A DNA stretch of 64,000 bases, taken from assembly GCF_030546805.1 (NCBI RefSeq), contig NZ_JAUOPC010000001.1:394081-458080 (forward strand). The letters run 5' to 3'. Of the stretch, positions 36,865 to 46,325 are shown piece after piece. How positions within the stretch are numbered: position 1 is the first letter of the stretch; each line of letters starts with the position of its first letter. This DNA is from Cyclobacterium sp. 1_MG-2023. GTDB lineage: Bacteria > Bacteroidota > Bacteroidia > Cytophagales > Cyclobacteriaceae. The notes under the pieces are model-generated. The model worked only from the letters and a program-made list of their open reading frames with translations. It ran no database searches and was not told where the DNA came from. Both the position numbers and the translations under genes were made by a program.

Positions 36865-37389
36865 TTAGACAACAGGGTTTTTCTCATTGACAATAGAGAT
36901 TTTGCTTTCTACTTTTACAGTATTTACCAGGTTGTCCAATACAGGGCAACGCGCCTCTACCTCTTTAATAAGCTCCTGTATCCTTTCAGGGCTTTCGTCA
37001 GAATCGATAATCGTTTCCACTTCTATTTTATGGTATCCAGGACGGACATTTTCGTCTATTCCAAGGAATCCCCTCCAGTCTATATTCCCTTTGGTTTCTA
37101 CCTTGACATTGTTTAACTGAATTCCTTTTAAGGAAGCGACAACTTGATAGGTAATCACCTGGCAAGAGCCTAGAGAGGCCAGTAAATACTCTACAGGATT
37201 AGGACCTAAATTTGTTCCTGCCAAAGCTTCTGGTTCATCTGCGATAAACTCAAAATCTCTCGCCGTATTTTTAACTCGGACATGCTCATCCATTTCGGAA
37301 GTAACTCTAAAAACTCCTTTTGTTAGGCTCGCATCTTTGTTGGTAGCTTCAATAATTCCTTGAAATGTTCGCTGTACTAATTCTGACAT
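36865..37389 (-). CDS. OsmC family peroxiredoxin-like protein
   Basis: This 174-residue protein has the OsmC fold signature, with the two redox cysteines Cys76 in LLASLGSCQVIT and Cys148 in VEARCPVLDN, and the family segment GTNLGPNPVEYL in front of the first. OsmC/Ohr proteins reduce organic and fatty-acid hydroperoxides. The variant here is the YhfA/OsmC-like group instead of Ohr. It is monocistronic and points towards the repeat-rich region; no regulator is adjacent. Confidence 0.9.
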   Translation of the reverse strand: MSELVQRTFQGIIEATNKDASLTKGVFRVTSEMDEHVRVKNTARDFEFIADEPEALAGTNLGPNPVEYLLASLGSCQVITYQVVASLKGIQLNNVKVETKGNIDWRGFLGIDENVRPGYHKIEVETIIDSDESPERIQELIKEVEARCPVLDNLVNTVKVESKISIVNEKNPVV

Positions 37390-38001
37390 GGTTATTTAAA
37401 TTAAAAGTTTATAAATAATAAATAGGGTTATATAGGGTGATGCTGAAGCAATCACTCAATTGACTGAATCGTCTTAGTATCGGAAATTGGAAAATGAAAT
37501 TTACATGCGGCCACGCATAGACTTATCCCTATTATGCTGCAAACAGCAACACAAATGAATCGTCTTGTGGCGAAAAAGTTCCTTTGAAAAGGTGTAAATG
37601 ATGGGGCTTTGAATTGTCTTCATTACGTCTGTTTTATAGTCCTCTTATTTAAGAGTCTGGAATTGGCACCTTTTCATTTGATGAAGGTTGCCAGTAGGTC
37701 ATAGAGCCAGTCTCTCGCTACTTCTTTATAAATCAAGACATATATTTTACTTCTTATATGCCTTTGACATGATTGTGGCACAAACTTAGGCATAGATTTC
37801 TGAAAACAAAATTATCTTGGTTTCTTTTAATAAAAGAACTTTTGGAAAAAGAAAAGCCAGGTTCCAAGAATAAGAATAGCATTTCTCCTAAAACCCAAAT
37901 CAACCCCTTTAAAAATGAACGTATCATAATATAATTGGGATTTATTTAATAATAGGCGATTTATAATCCAATAAAAAAAAGCATTATTAATTACCAAAAA
38001 C
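37390..38001. other. Intergenic region, no secure gene
   Basis: About 610 bp. A minus-strand stretch near 37500-37622 encodes a lipobox-like LCVAAC but has no start codon in that frame, so it is not called. Nothing else is recognisable. Confidence 0.45.
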
Positions 38002-38031
38002 TTTGAAAACTAAATTTTTATTTTATATTTG
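38002..38031 (+). promoter_or_regulatory. Complete Bacteroidota promoter (TTTG-N18-TATATTTG)
   Basis: A -33 TTTG (38002-38005) and a -7 TATATTTG (38024-38031) are separated by 18 bp, close to the known spacing, and lie 35 bp before the ATG of the lipoprotein gene. Confidence 0.65.
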
Positions 38032-38066
38032 TTTAGGTCCTTTTTCACTATTTAATCCTGATAGCT

Positions 38067-39242
38067 ATGCTAAAGTCCATTATACCTATTTTTATAGTAC
38101 TTGTGTTTTACTCCTGCAGCAATGGTAAAAAAAGTAGTGAGAACGATTCTTCAAATATTGAGGTCAAATTTGAGTTTTTAGACTCTGTGGTAGTGGAGTC
38201 CTTGCTGGAACTCTATCTCACAGACAAAGATCCAAATTCGGAACGCTTACTCTTGAATGAAAAGGAAATGTCGACCTTTTTTCTTACAGACATGAAAGGA
38301 AAAGTTCTTTCCCAATTTGAGCTGGCAGGTGAGGGACCTAATGAGGTAAAGTCACCTACACAAGTGGCTTTTTGGAAAGAAGGCTTAGTGGTCAAAGAGG
38401 TCTCAGCAGAAATGAAATACAACTTTTTTGATAAGGACCTTAAGAAAATAGACCAAAGCCCAGTAATTGCCAGGAGCATGAATATGCCAGAAATGTTAAA
38501 TTCAGGCAGACAATTTTCGCTTGTGGAGAAAGAGGAGAAAACCCTTATAGTGGGCCATGAACGCCTAGCTATGGAAGCTGATCTTTGGACTCCTCAAGAA
38601 CAAAATGGTAACTTTTATGACAAAGCAGAAACGGGATTTATCTTTGAAGTAGGTTCAGAGGATTTGTATCGACTAAACCTCTATCCCGAAAACTGGAAGC
38701 CCAAAGTAGAGAAAAAATGGGTGGGTTATACCACTCCATTTATTCAAGTGTCCAAAACAGATAAGGTTGTCGCCATACTCCCACTTTATGGCAATCAGTT
38801 GTTTTATTTCCAACTGAATGATAATGGGCTCACTCCTATGTCAGAGATTACCCTTACTCATCCCGAACGCATTGAGGATCAATCCTATGAGATCAATGAA
38901 GACAGTTATTTACTTTATCCTTATTTTCGACGTTTAAGTGCTGGTGGTCAATATTTTTTGATCTACTTCTATACTGCCTTCCCTAGGTCTATATTGGATA
39001 CTTTTAAGACCAAAGGTGGAGAATTATACAATGACCCTGAATTCCAGAAAGCTTTAAAAAAGTATTACCTGGCCAAATACATCTTAACAGATACCAAAGG
39101 AAATCAGGCTGCCATTGCTGAACTGCCAATACCAGGTGAAGTTCATTTTATGGACGCTGATGATATCATCTATATCAAGCCAACATCGGAAACAGAAAAA
39201 GATTACAATGTCTTTTACCGCTATCGAGTTTCGTTTGAATGA
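38067..39242 (+). CDS. Beta-propeller-like lipoprotein (six-bladed / DUF4221-like)
   Basis: This 391-residue protein has a lipoprotein signal (MLKSIIPIFIVLVFYSC, lipid Cys at residue 17). The rest consists of repeated beta strands with motifs like STFFLTDMKGKVLSQFELAG and GEGPNEVKSPTQVAFWKEGL, a common opening in Bacteroidota six-bladed propeller lipoproteins. No enzymatic residues are apparent. Such proteins are surface or periplasmic and of unknown function. A strong TTTG-N18-TATATTTG promoter precedes the gene. The family label is tentative because the assignment rests on overall look. Confidence 0.6.
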   Translation: MLKSIIPIFIVLVFYSCSNGKKSSENDSSNIEVKFEFLDSVVVESLLELYLTDKDPNSERLLLNEKEMSTFFLTDMKGKVLSQFELAGEGPNEVKSPTQVAFWKEGLVVKEVSAEMKYNFFDKDLKKIDQSPVIARSMNMPEMLNSGRQFSLVEKEEKTLIVGHERLAMEADLWTPQEQNGNFYDKAETGFIFEVGSEDLYRLNLYPENWKPKVEKKWVGYTTPFIQVSKTDKVVAILPLYGNQLFYFQLNDNGLTPMSEITLTHPERIEDQSYEINEDSYLLYPYFRRLSAGGQYFLIYFYTAFPRSILDTFKTKGGELYNDPEFQKALKKYYLAKYILTDTKGNQAAIAELPIPGEVHFMDADDIIYIKPTSETEKDYNVFYRYRVSFE

Positions 39243-39373
39243 GGGAATATTATAATATGGAGGAAATCTTGGCCTATGATATTTGAGATTGTTTTTACCA
39301 CTGAAGCAATGGAAGATAATTGTTAAAATGAACACCGTAAACTAGTCTATACTTCATAATAACTACCTTTCGC

Positions 39374-42300
39374 TCACCTCTGATACTTCTTAAAGTTCTC
39401 GGCTTGTTCAAAGATCTCTTTGTATACCTCATCCCTGTCCACAGGAGGATAATCATTTTCGGCCAATAAAATAATCAGGTCTACTTTTAATTCTGCCTTG
39501 ATGTCATCCCGCTTGCTCCAATCGGTATATTTTGCTTTATCATCTACCACATCCTTTACCAACTGCGCCAAGTGAATCAACTTGTCCTCAGGATAAACAA
39601 AGTCATACTTTACAGCCAATTCTTTCAGTATATCATAAAAGGCCTTTTCTTCAAAATCTATCCCCATCTCAGCAAAAGAATCCTTCTCCTTTTTCATGGC
39701 ATAATACAGGTCGATGATTTCGTTGGTAAAGTCTTCCAATACCTCACTTTGAAGCACATCAGCCTCTTTTCGTTCATTGTATTTCTCTACCAAATGCTGC
39801 ATCTTCTTAGAGAAATCAACACCTTTTATCTTGTTAATTTCCTTAAATTCATCGATGGTTTTCGTTAATAACTTTTGCAGTAATTTGATCTTTGTATGGG
39901 GCAATTTGATTTTATCGATCTTGGCCAGGTAATCAGCTTCAAAAATATCCACCTGCTTCTGATCTTCCTCCCCAAGCTTAAAGATTTCCTCTACGCCTTC
40001 ACTCAAAATGGCCTCATGAATCATCTCCCGAACTTTTGCATTCATCTGATCGGTATCTGGAACCTCCCCTTTGGTCAATTTGAATACGATGGACCTCACC
40101 GCAATAAAAAAATGAATCTTATCTTTCTCGGCATTGCTAAAAGCCGCACTGCCAGAGCAAATATCATAAGCTGCCTTCATCCGTTTCACTAAATTCATAA
40201 AGCGCTTTTCCAATTGCTTGGTCAACTGCACAAATTCAGCGGCCATATTCAGGGTATTTAATTGCTCCAATGGAGAACCATTGAAGTAATTGCTGTAGTC
40301 GAATTTATGAAATATAGCTTCCAATAAATTCATATGGTCCTTCACCACTACAATGGACTGCTCAATATCCTCGAAGTTTTGGCTATCAATGGTTGAATAT
40401 TGCTTCAGCGCCAGGTTCATCTGCTTTTTAATTCCGATATAATCCACCACAAGGCCTTTTGACTTTCCTTCAAACTTCCGGTTAACCCTGGAAATCGTCT
40501 GAATCAGACTGTGTTCCTGTATGGGTTTGTCTATGTACATGGTATCCAAAAAAGGCACATCAAAACCCGTCAACCACATGTCCACCACTATGGCTATCTT
40601 GAAGTTACTCTTGGCATTTTTAAACTGCCTGTCCAATTCCTTTCTGTATTCCTGAGTCCCCAAAGCATCCCAAAGCTCTTTAACATCATCCTTGCTTCGA
40701 GTCATCACCATATTTACCCGAGCCATGGGCTTAAGTTCTCTCTGATCTTTTTCAGTCAACTCCACGCCCTGTTCGGCTACCAAAACCTCCGCCCAAGCAG
40801 GTCTCAAGCCAATGATTTCCTGATAAAGCATATAGGCAATCTCACGGGTGCTACAAACAAACATCGCTTTCCCAAGAAGGGTGCTTCCTTCTTCTACTCT
40901 TGTTTCATAGTGATTTACAAAATCTTTTGCAATGGCTTCAATTCGTCCTGGATCTCCCAAAATCGTTCTCATCTGGCTGATCTGACGCTTGCTCTCATCG
41001 ATCTGGTATTCATTCGCTCCTTCTTTAGCGACTTTATTGTAATAGGCCTCTATTTCCTGAAGCTTATGGTTTTCAAGCAATACTTTCGCCGCCCTCCCTT
41101 CATAGACTATCCTCACCGTAATCTCATCCATTACCGATTCGGTCATGGTATAGGTATCTACTATGTCCCCAAAAACATCCATAGTGGCATCGATAGGTGT
41201 TCCGGTAAAACCCACATAAGTGGCATTGGGCAAGGAATCGTGTAGATGCTTCGCAAAACCAAAGCTCTTCTTCACTCCTTGATCTGTAACACGGACTTTC
41301 TGATCCAGATTTGTCTGGCTGCGGTGTGCCTCGTCTGAAATACAAATCACATTGCTCCGCTCTGTAAGCAATTCGGTATCCTCATTGAACTTGTGAATTG
41401 TGGTTAGAAAAACTCCTCCGGAGTTTCTTCCCTTTAGTTCCTCCCTGAGATCAGCCCTACTTACTACCGACTTGATCACATTGTCTCCTATGAAGTCCTT
41501 GGCATTGGTAAATTGTGCACTTAATTGATCGTCCAGGTCCATACGATCCGTAATCAGCACAATAGTAGGACTGGCAAAATCCACACTCTTCATCAGTAAA
41601 CGGGTAAGGTACAGCATGGTAAAGCTCTTCCCACATCCTGTGGCTCCAAAATAGGTTCCACCCTTACCATCTCCATAAGGAAGCTGATGCTCCTTGATAT
41701 TCTCAAAAAGCTTGGTAGCCGCATAATACTGAGGATAGCGACAGAGGATCTTTTCATCCTTCCTGGAACTATCAGGTAGGTAGATAAAATTATGAACAAT
41801 GTCACAAAACCGATATTTGTCCAGCATACCCTGGATCAACGTGTACATTGAATCTATTCCATGCACTTTGGTAGAAAGTCCGGACTGTGGATCGATTTCT
41901 TTATCCAAACCTGCGATCTTCCTCCATGAGTAGAAGAACTCATAAGGAGCAAAAAAACTCCCAGCCTTGGTATTCACACCGTCACCGATAACGCAAAAGG
42001 CATTGTACTTGAATAGGTCTGGAATATCTCGTTCGTATCTAGTAGTCAACTGAACATAGGCAGAATGCAAGGAAGCTTCCTCCCTTATGGCTGACTTAAA
42101 CTCAAAAACGACTAGTGGCAAGCCATTTACATAGAGTATACCATCTGGGATGCGCTTTTCAAACCCCTGAATTTCAAGCTGATTAACGATTTTAAAAATA
42201 TTTTTATCAGGTTCGGCGTAATTGATCAAAGAGATAAATATATCTTTCTTTTGATGGTCTTCACGTTTTAGCAGAAAACCATCACGAACCCAATTCATAA

Positions 42301-42544
42301 TGGTTTTATTGCTCTCATAGAGATCGGACGCTGGTAGTTTTTCCAATTCACGAATGATCCCAAAGATTTCCGCTGGAGTAATCTTCTGCGCTGCATAAGA
42401 TTCCTGTAGAAAAACCTGCAAATCCTCACGCAACAACACTTCTTCCTTTCCACGTACAAGCACATCCCCTTGCACATAAGGATAACCCTGCGCTTCCAAA
42501 AGCGAGATAAAGGCCTGTTCAAGTTGGGATTCGGTGAATTTCAT
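39374..42544 (-). CDS. hsdR: Type I restriction enzyme, R (endonuclease/translocase) subunit
   Basis: The subunit has about 1,056 residues. Near the N-terminus is the PD-(D/E)xK nuclease: D134 in RIPDGILYV and E148-F-K150 in VVFEFKSA. Next comes the SF2 translocase, with Walker A GATGCGKS (about 300-307), DEAH (404-407) and later motifs GFTGTP and QTISRVNR. HsdR cleaves unmodified DNA far from the recognition site after ATP-driven translocation. A start at the Met in MKFTESQLEQ (42544) gives a four-base ATGA overlap with the upstream gene; the longer frame would begin at 42565. It is the last gene of the operon hsdM-hsdS-unknown-AlbA-hsdR. Confidence 0.95.
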   Translation of the reverse strand: MKFTESQLEQAFISLLEAQGYPYVQGDVLVRGKEEVLLREDLQVFLQESYAAQKITPAEIFGIIRELEKLPASDLYESNKTIMNWVRDGFLLKREDHQKKDIFISLINYAEPDKNIFKIVNQLEIQGFEKRIPDGILYVNGLPLVVFEFKSAIREEASLHSAYVQLTTRYERDIPDLFKYNAFCVIGDGVNTKAGSFFAPYEFFYSWRKIAGLDKEIDPQSGLSTKVHGIDSMYTLIQGMLDKYRFCDIVHNFIYLPDSSRKDEKILCRYPQYYAATKLFENIKEHQLPYGDGKGGTYFGATGCGKSFTMLYLTRLLMKSVDFASPTIVLITDRMDLDDQLSAQFTNAKDFIGDNVIKSVVSRADLREELKGRNSGGVFLTTIHKFNEDTELLTERSNVICISDEAHRSQTNLDQKVRVTDQGVKKSFGFAKHLHDSLPNATYVGFTGTPIDATMDVFGDIVDTYTMTESVMDEITVRIVYEGRAAKVLLENHKLQEIEAYYNKVAKEGANEYQIDESKRQISQMRTILGDPGRIEAIAKDFVNHYETRVEEGSTLLGKAMFVCSTREIAYMLYQEIIGLRPAWAEVLVAEQGVELTEKDQRELKPMARVNMVMTRSKDDVKELWDALGTQEYRKELDRQFKNAKSNFKIAIVVDMWLTGFDVPFLDTMYIDKPIQEHSLIQTISRVNRKFEGKSKGLVVDYIGIKKQMNLALKQYSTIDSQNFEDIEQSIVVVKDHMNLLEAIFHKFDYSNYFNGSPLEQLNTLNMAAEFVQLTKQLEKRFMNLVKRMKAAYDICSGSAAFSNAEKDKIHFFIAVRSIVFKLTKGEVPDTDQMNAKVREMIHEAILSEGVEEIFKLGEEDQKQVDIFEADYLAKIDKIKLPHTKIKLLQKLLTKTIDEFKEINKIKGVDFSKKMQHLVEKYNERKEADVLQSEVLEDFTNEIIDLYYAMKKEKDSFAEMGIDFEEKAFYDILKELAVKYDFVYPEDKLIHLAQLVKDVVDDKAKYTDWSKRDDIKAELKVDLIILLAENDYPPVDRDEVYKEIFEQAENFKKYQR

Positions 42545-43884
42545 TTGGTGTAAATTATTTTCCAATGACCTGTTGTTTCTCCTTCTCTTTCTATATATTC
42601 TTTTTTCTTAAGAGCATCTGTATGTTTTTGAACAGCTGATTCATTAATGCTTAATTTTTCAGCTAATTCTCTCCTGGATATTGTAGGATTTGAAACAATA
42701 AGTTCAAATACCTCTCTTTGTCTTGCTGTCAAATTATCTACTTGACCACCTACTTGACCACCTACTTGACCACCTACTTGACCACCATCTGGTTTAAATA
42801 AAGTCACTTGAACACCTCCATCTTTTTCTATAATCTCGGGTTCCGGTAGATCGGCTTCGGTACAAGCACTAATAATCCTCAACGTTCCTCTTCCCCAAGC
42901 ATCGATATAGCCTGATTTAAAGCAAGCATCGGCAATTTTGGGATTTCTAGGTCGGGAATTATGCTCTATCTTCAAACTTGCGACATCTAAGCCATAGGGC
43001 AAAGCACCTTCGTTCCATATAGTTAATCTATCATCATAAACCCTAAGCTGAATAGCAGCTCCCATGTAAGTCCTATGAACCAGCGCATTGAGCAACATTT
43101 CCCGAAGTGCTGCAAGAGGATATTCTCCCTTTTCGATCCGATGCATCCCTACAAACTCCACCGGACGAGTCAAAAACTTGTAATTAAGCTGAATCTGCAC
43201 TTCACTGAGAAGGTAAACCAAGTTCCCTTCAATTACTTCTTGGAACTTCAAGTCAGAACTATCTCTTCCGAACCGCCCTATTTTCACCAACAGATTGGGG
43301 AAAAACCGGCTTGGATCTTTTCCAAACAAAATCAAAGCAGCACGCTTTAGTTTGCTGTTTTCCAGCAAACGCAATTTCTCCAAAATCTGTAATGTGGTAA
43401 GTCCTGAAGTTTTTGGTAATCGCCCTTTTTCTTGGCTGTCCGCAATATACTGTTCAAGGCTTGTATCATCAATATCGCGTAGAGAGGCACCTTCCTCAAT
43501 CACGTCATCCCAGGTTTTCCCAGCCTTTTTAAGCAAAAACTCATTCAGTTCTATTCCAGTCAATTCCATCTTGGTACTTCCGGTACGGTAGTAATACCGC
43601 CCTCTTAGGGAAACTGGTACAGAATAGGGATTGACTTTGATTTCTATGTATTTCAAGGAATTCTCTTCAATCAAATTAATATCACAGATAATCCCCATGG
43701 AGTTACGAATCTTATTTGGAATAGAATCCAAAAGGTAATGAAAATCCTTCAAGCCCAGCACCTTGCCCTTATCATCCTTTCCTATATAGATTAAACCACC
43801 AATGGCATTGGCAAAGCCACATATCCACTTCAGGTAGTCGTCATGCCAGCTTTGCTTCCATTCTATATTTTGGCTTTCGGTCAT
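42541..43884 (-). CDS. AlbA/Schlafen-type ATP-binding regulator in the hsd operon
   Basis: This 447-residue protein starts with an AlbA_2/Schlafen domain (IEWKQSWHDDYLKWICGFAN, AIGGLIYIGKDD). A middle part resembles a RecG-related ATP-binding C-terminal domain (ALREMLLNALVHRTYMGAAI, GRGTLRIISACTEADLPEPE). A winged helix ends it (LTARQREVFELIVSNPTISR, ELAEKLSINESAVQKH). Between the last two sits a GGQV repeated four times. Proteins of this build are common beside type I systems and are thought to be regulatory or defensive; the actual role is unknown. Its stop overlaps hsdR by four bases. Confidence 0.85.
   Translation of the reverse strand: MTESQNIEWKQSWHDDYLKWICGFANAIGGLIYIGKDDKGKVLGLKDFHYLLDSIPNKIRNSMGIICDINLIEENSLKYIEIKVNPYSVPVSLRGRYYYRTGSTKMELTGIELNEFLLKKAGKTWDDVIEEGASLRDIDDTSLEQYIADSQEKGRLPKTSGLTTLQILEKLRLLENSKLKRAALILFGKDPSRFFPNLLVKIGRFGRDSSDLKFQEVIEGNLVYLLSEVQIQLNYKFLTRPVEFVGMHRIEKGEYPLAALREMLLNALVHRTYMGAAIQLRVYDDRLTIWNEGALPYGLDVASLKIEHNSRPRNPKIADACFKSGYIDAWGRGTLRIISACTEADLPEPEIIEKDGGVQVTLFKPDGGQVGGQVGGQVGGQVDNLTARQREVFELIVSNPTISRRELAEKLSINESAVQKHTDALKKKEYIEREGETTGHWKIIYTK
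42740..42786 (-). repeat. 12-bp tandem repeat inside the AlbA-type gene
   Basis: CTTGACCACCTA (plus strand) is repeated about four times and encodes GGQV repeats at residues about 366-381, a linker before the winged helix. Loss or gain of units would keep the frame. Confidence 0.85.
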
Positions 43885-43919
43885 TGGACAATCAATTTGA
43901 ATTCTTTAGCATTCTGAAA

Positions 43920-44894
43920 TTAAATTTTAGAAATAAGGTTTTCATATCTATCCTGATGATATTCACCTTTAAATCCATGAACAATTTTCTTGTATTTTAT
44001 ATCTCCAATTGCTTTATGCAAATATGCTTCATGGATAAAATTTAAATAGAACACGATTTCACCTAGACATTTATGAAACTCTCTGAAATCTATATCAGCA
44101 TTCATAAAAGTTTCTATATCTCTATAGTTAGCCTTCAGACGAAGTCGATATAAAATATTCAAAAGAGTTATTTCAGGGATGGTTCTGTAAATTATGTCCC
44201 AGTGTTTTTTCTGAAAAGACTTGACAAGGTTTCCATTCCTGTTCTGAAACTCACTTCTTTTTGAATGCTCCTTTTCTCCTCTTTTTCTTTTATTTTCTGC
44301 ATTTTCCTTTCTTGTCGACTTTAAAAACACTCCTATTTGCCCTTCCGCTTTTTTTAAAGTGTCAATTTTTTTCAGACCATTAAAGTCTTTATCAAATTTT
44401 GAATCTAAAGTCAGCCCTGAGTATTTAAAGTCTTTATACAATCCATTTGCATAAAAACTGATAGCATCTGGGAAATGCCCATCTTTAACTGAATTTCCAA
44501 AGATTTTTATGGACTTTTCATGGTTGTCATTGGCAATTCCTTGCGTTTCATGAAATGCAGTCATTGCCAAATAAATCGAATAATAAGCTTGTGGAAAGTG
44601 CCAATGCAGTGCAAACTTAAAAAAGTCATCTGTTTCCACTTTGGAACTCATATTAAAAGCTACTTCTGTACTCCAAGCGTTCCACAATAGCTTTCGACAA
44701 TCATCAATTATAAGTTTAGAGTTTTTAATTTTTATCTGATTATAGAAGGCTATTTTCTTGAGGTCGTACCGGTCAGAATTGTTAAAAATGTGATAATTAA
44801 TTGCAGAAAAATGATTAAAGAAGACCCTAGATGGAATCGCCTTCTTAAAATCTTCAATAGACGTTACTGAACTTAGATCAAACAAGTTTGCCAT
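43920..44894 (-). CDS. Uncharacterised protein within the hsd operon
   Basis: I do not recognise this 324-residue family. The protein is predicted helical, with HWHFPQAYYSIYLAMTAFHE followed by NHEKSIKIFGN, and later FLKSTRKENAENKRKRGEKE, a charged, probably coiled region. The first part has the flavour of HEPN/MAE-28990-like accessory proteins found in restriction loci, but no R-x4-6-H motif is obvious. It lies 12 bp after hsdS and 35 bp before the AlbA-type gene on the same strand, so it is cotranscribed with them. Its base composition is lower in GC than hsdM and hsdR, suggesting it was inserted later. Confidence 0.6.
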   Translation of the reverse strand: MANLFDLSSVTSIEDFKKAIPSRVFFNHFSAINYHIFNNSDRYDLKKIAFYNQIKIKNSKLIIDDCRKLLWNAWSTEVAFNMSSKVETDDFFKFALHWHFPQAYYSIYLAMTAFHETQGIANDNHEKSIKIFGNSVKDGHFPDAISFYANGLYKDFKYSGLTLDSKFDKDFNGLKKIDTLKKAEGQIGVFLKSTRKENAENKRKRGEKEHSKRSEFQNRNGNLVKSFQKKHWDIIYRTIPEITLLNILYRLRLKANYRDIETFMNADIDFREFHKCLGEIVFYLNFIHEAYLHKAIGDIKYKKIVHGFKGEYHQDRYENLISKI

Positions 44895-44906
44895 ATTATT
44901 ACTTTT

Positions 44907-46325
44907 TTATTTAGTGTCTAACGGCACCCTCACCCTCCCACTAATCAACTCTGGTAATAAGGTATCTCGAAGTTGAGTTAGAATTATGTTTTCGTTTAAG
45001 GTTGCCTTGTTCTTAAGATTTAAAACTTGACTATAAAATGAATCTAGAACTTTATCCTCTGAAGGTACTAGTACCATTTCTGCTTCTAAAAAGTAAGGAG
45101 TTTGGAAATTAGCAATTCCAGTACTTTGATTTTGATACTCCCACATTTTGCCAAGGCCATAAATAAAAGTTAAATGCTCGCCACATAAAACACCGAATTT
45201 TTCATTGATCGGTTTGAGTCTTCTGCAGAAAGATGCGGGCTCAGCAATTCCGCCTAATCTTTCAAGAATGTTTTCAGTTAATCTTATCGACCTTCCTGTA
45301 GATTGTGTTGGGCTTCCACCGGAAACTTCAATTACAATATCTCCAACTTCTAGCTTTCTGGTTTTCAATTTTTTCAACTCAACAAATCTAGTGGGAGTTG
45401 ATCCCAAATCGCAATTCTTTAAGCTTGGAATATCGGTTCCTCTTATGATTTTTACTTCTTCTGTATGTTTTTCATCAGGTACTTCTTTCCCCCAATCTCC
45501 TCCAATCGTAGTTTCAATAAGGTCTCCAAAACTCTTCACCTCCCATCCCTCAGGAATCCATTTTCCCAGCGTCTCATTATAGACAAAAGAAGAGGGAAAC
45601 TCTTTGGCAAGATCAGGGGATTTTGATATAAGTTTCTTTGAATGTGGGACTAATGCTCGCTTCTCCGCCATTGCCTGCAATTCCTCGGGAATATCATTGC
45701 CTGCTGCCAAGGCATTGTCCATCACCGGATCGAAGTCCACAAACCAGCTTTTAAACAAAGCTTGTGCCATGGCTTCCAGGGTTTGGTTCATCTTCCTGTT
45801 CAGCTCAATCTTGTCATCTAAGGTCCCTAAAATATGGGCTATGGCTTTTTGTTCGGGTAGAGGGGGAAGATTGATAGGTAAAGATCTAATGTTATATAAA
45901 GGAAGTTTTCCTTGTGCAGACCCAACTTTTCGAGAGATTATTTCCTGTTGACCAATTGGTGAAATTAATTGATAATAAAGAAATTTTGATAATATTTGAT
46001 TATCAAAGTCTGTAACTCTTGCTGCATTTTCGGTTAAATTTGCACCATGAAAAAAACTATCAATCTGGAAAACCATTCCAATAGTATGTCCAACAATTGC
46101 TAAACAGACATCTCCCTCATTAACAATATATCTTGATATTGAATTTTGTGTTTCAGATTCCAAAAACTTTAAGTTATCTTTCTTTATAATGCCATCTGTT
46201 ACATCTACAAGTCTAATATAAGGCAACATTGTATTTTTTTGCACTAATTTATGCCCTTTGGGTAGCCTCTTACCACTTTTAATGTTAGTCACTTGGTCAA
46301 GTGTTACAACTTTCCACTCAATCAT
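44907..46325 (-). CDS. hsdS: Type I restriction-modification, S (specificity) subunit
   Basis: This 472-residue subunit has two target-recognition domains (about 1-150 and 255-440), each followed by a helical spacer. Spacer 1 has the classic LPLYNIRSLPINLPPLPEQK, then AIAHILGTLDDKIELNRKMN. Spacer 2 ends ENIILTQLRDTLLPELISGR. The two domains set the two halves of a bipartite recognition sequence; its bases cannot be read from the protein. The start overlaps the hsdM stop by eight bases, so translation is coupled. The length is normal for an intact S subunit. Confidence 0.93.
   Translation of the reverse strand: MIEWKVVTLDQVTNIKSGKRLPKGHKLVQKNTMLPYIRLVDVTDGIIKKDNLKFLESETQNSISRYIVNEGDVCLAIVGHTIGMVFQIDSFFHGANLTENAARVTDFDNQILSKFLYYQLISPIGQQEIISRKVGSAQGKLPLYNIRSLPINLPPLPEQKAIAHILGTLDDKIELNRKMNQTLEAMAQALFKSWFVDFDPVMDNALAAGNDIPEELQAMAEKRALVPHSKKLISKSPDLAKEFPSSFVYNETLGKWIPEGWEVKSFGDLIETTIGGDWGKEVPDEKHTEEVKIIRGTDIPSLKNCDLGSTPTRFVELKKLKTRKLEVGDIVIEVSGGSPTQSTGRSIRLTENILERLGGIAEPASFCRRLKPINEKFGVLCGEHLTFIYGLGKMWEYQNQSTGIANFQTPYFLEAEMVLVPSEDKVLDSFYSQVLNLKNKATLNENIILTQLRDTLLPELISGRVRVPLDTK

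Noticed and set aside
37500-37622. Short lipoprotein-like frame (LCVAAC) on the minus strand
   Set aside because: The frame with the lipobox has no start codon; the ATG-started frame beside it lacks the lipobox.
40511-41245. Long open frame (244 codons) on the plus strand
   Set aside because: It lies wholly antisense to hsdR, whose motifs are beyond doubt; the product is low in recognisable structure.
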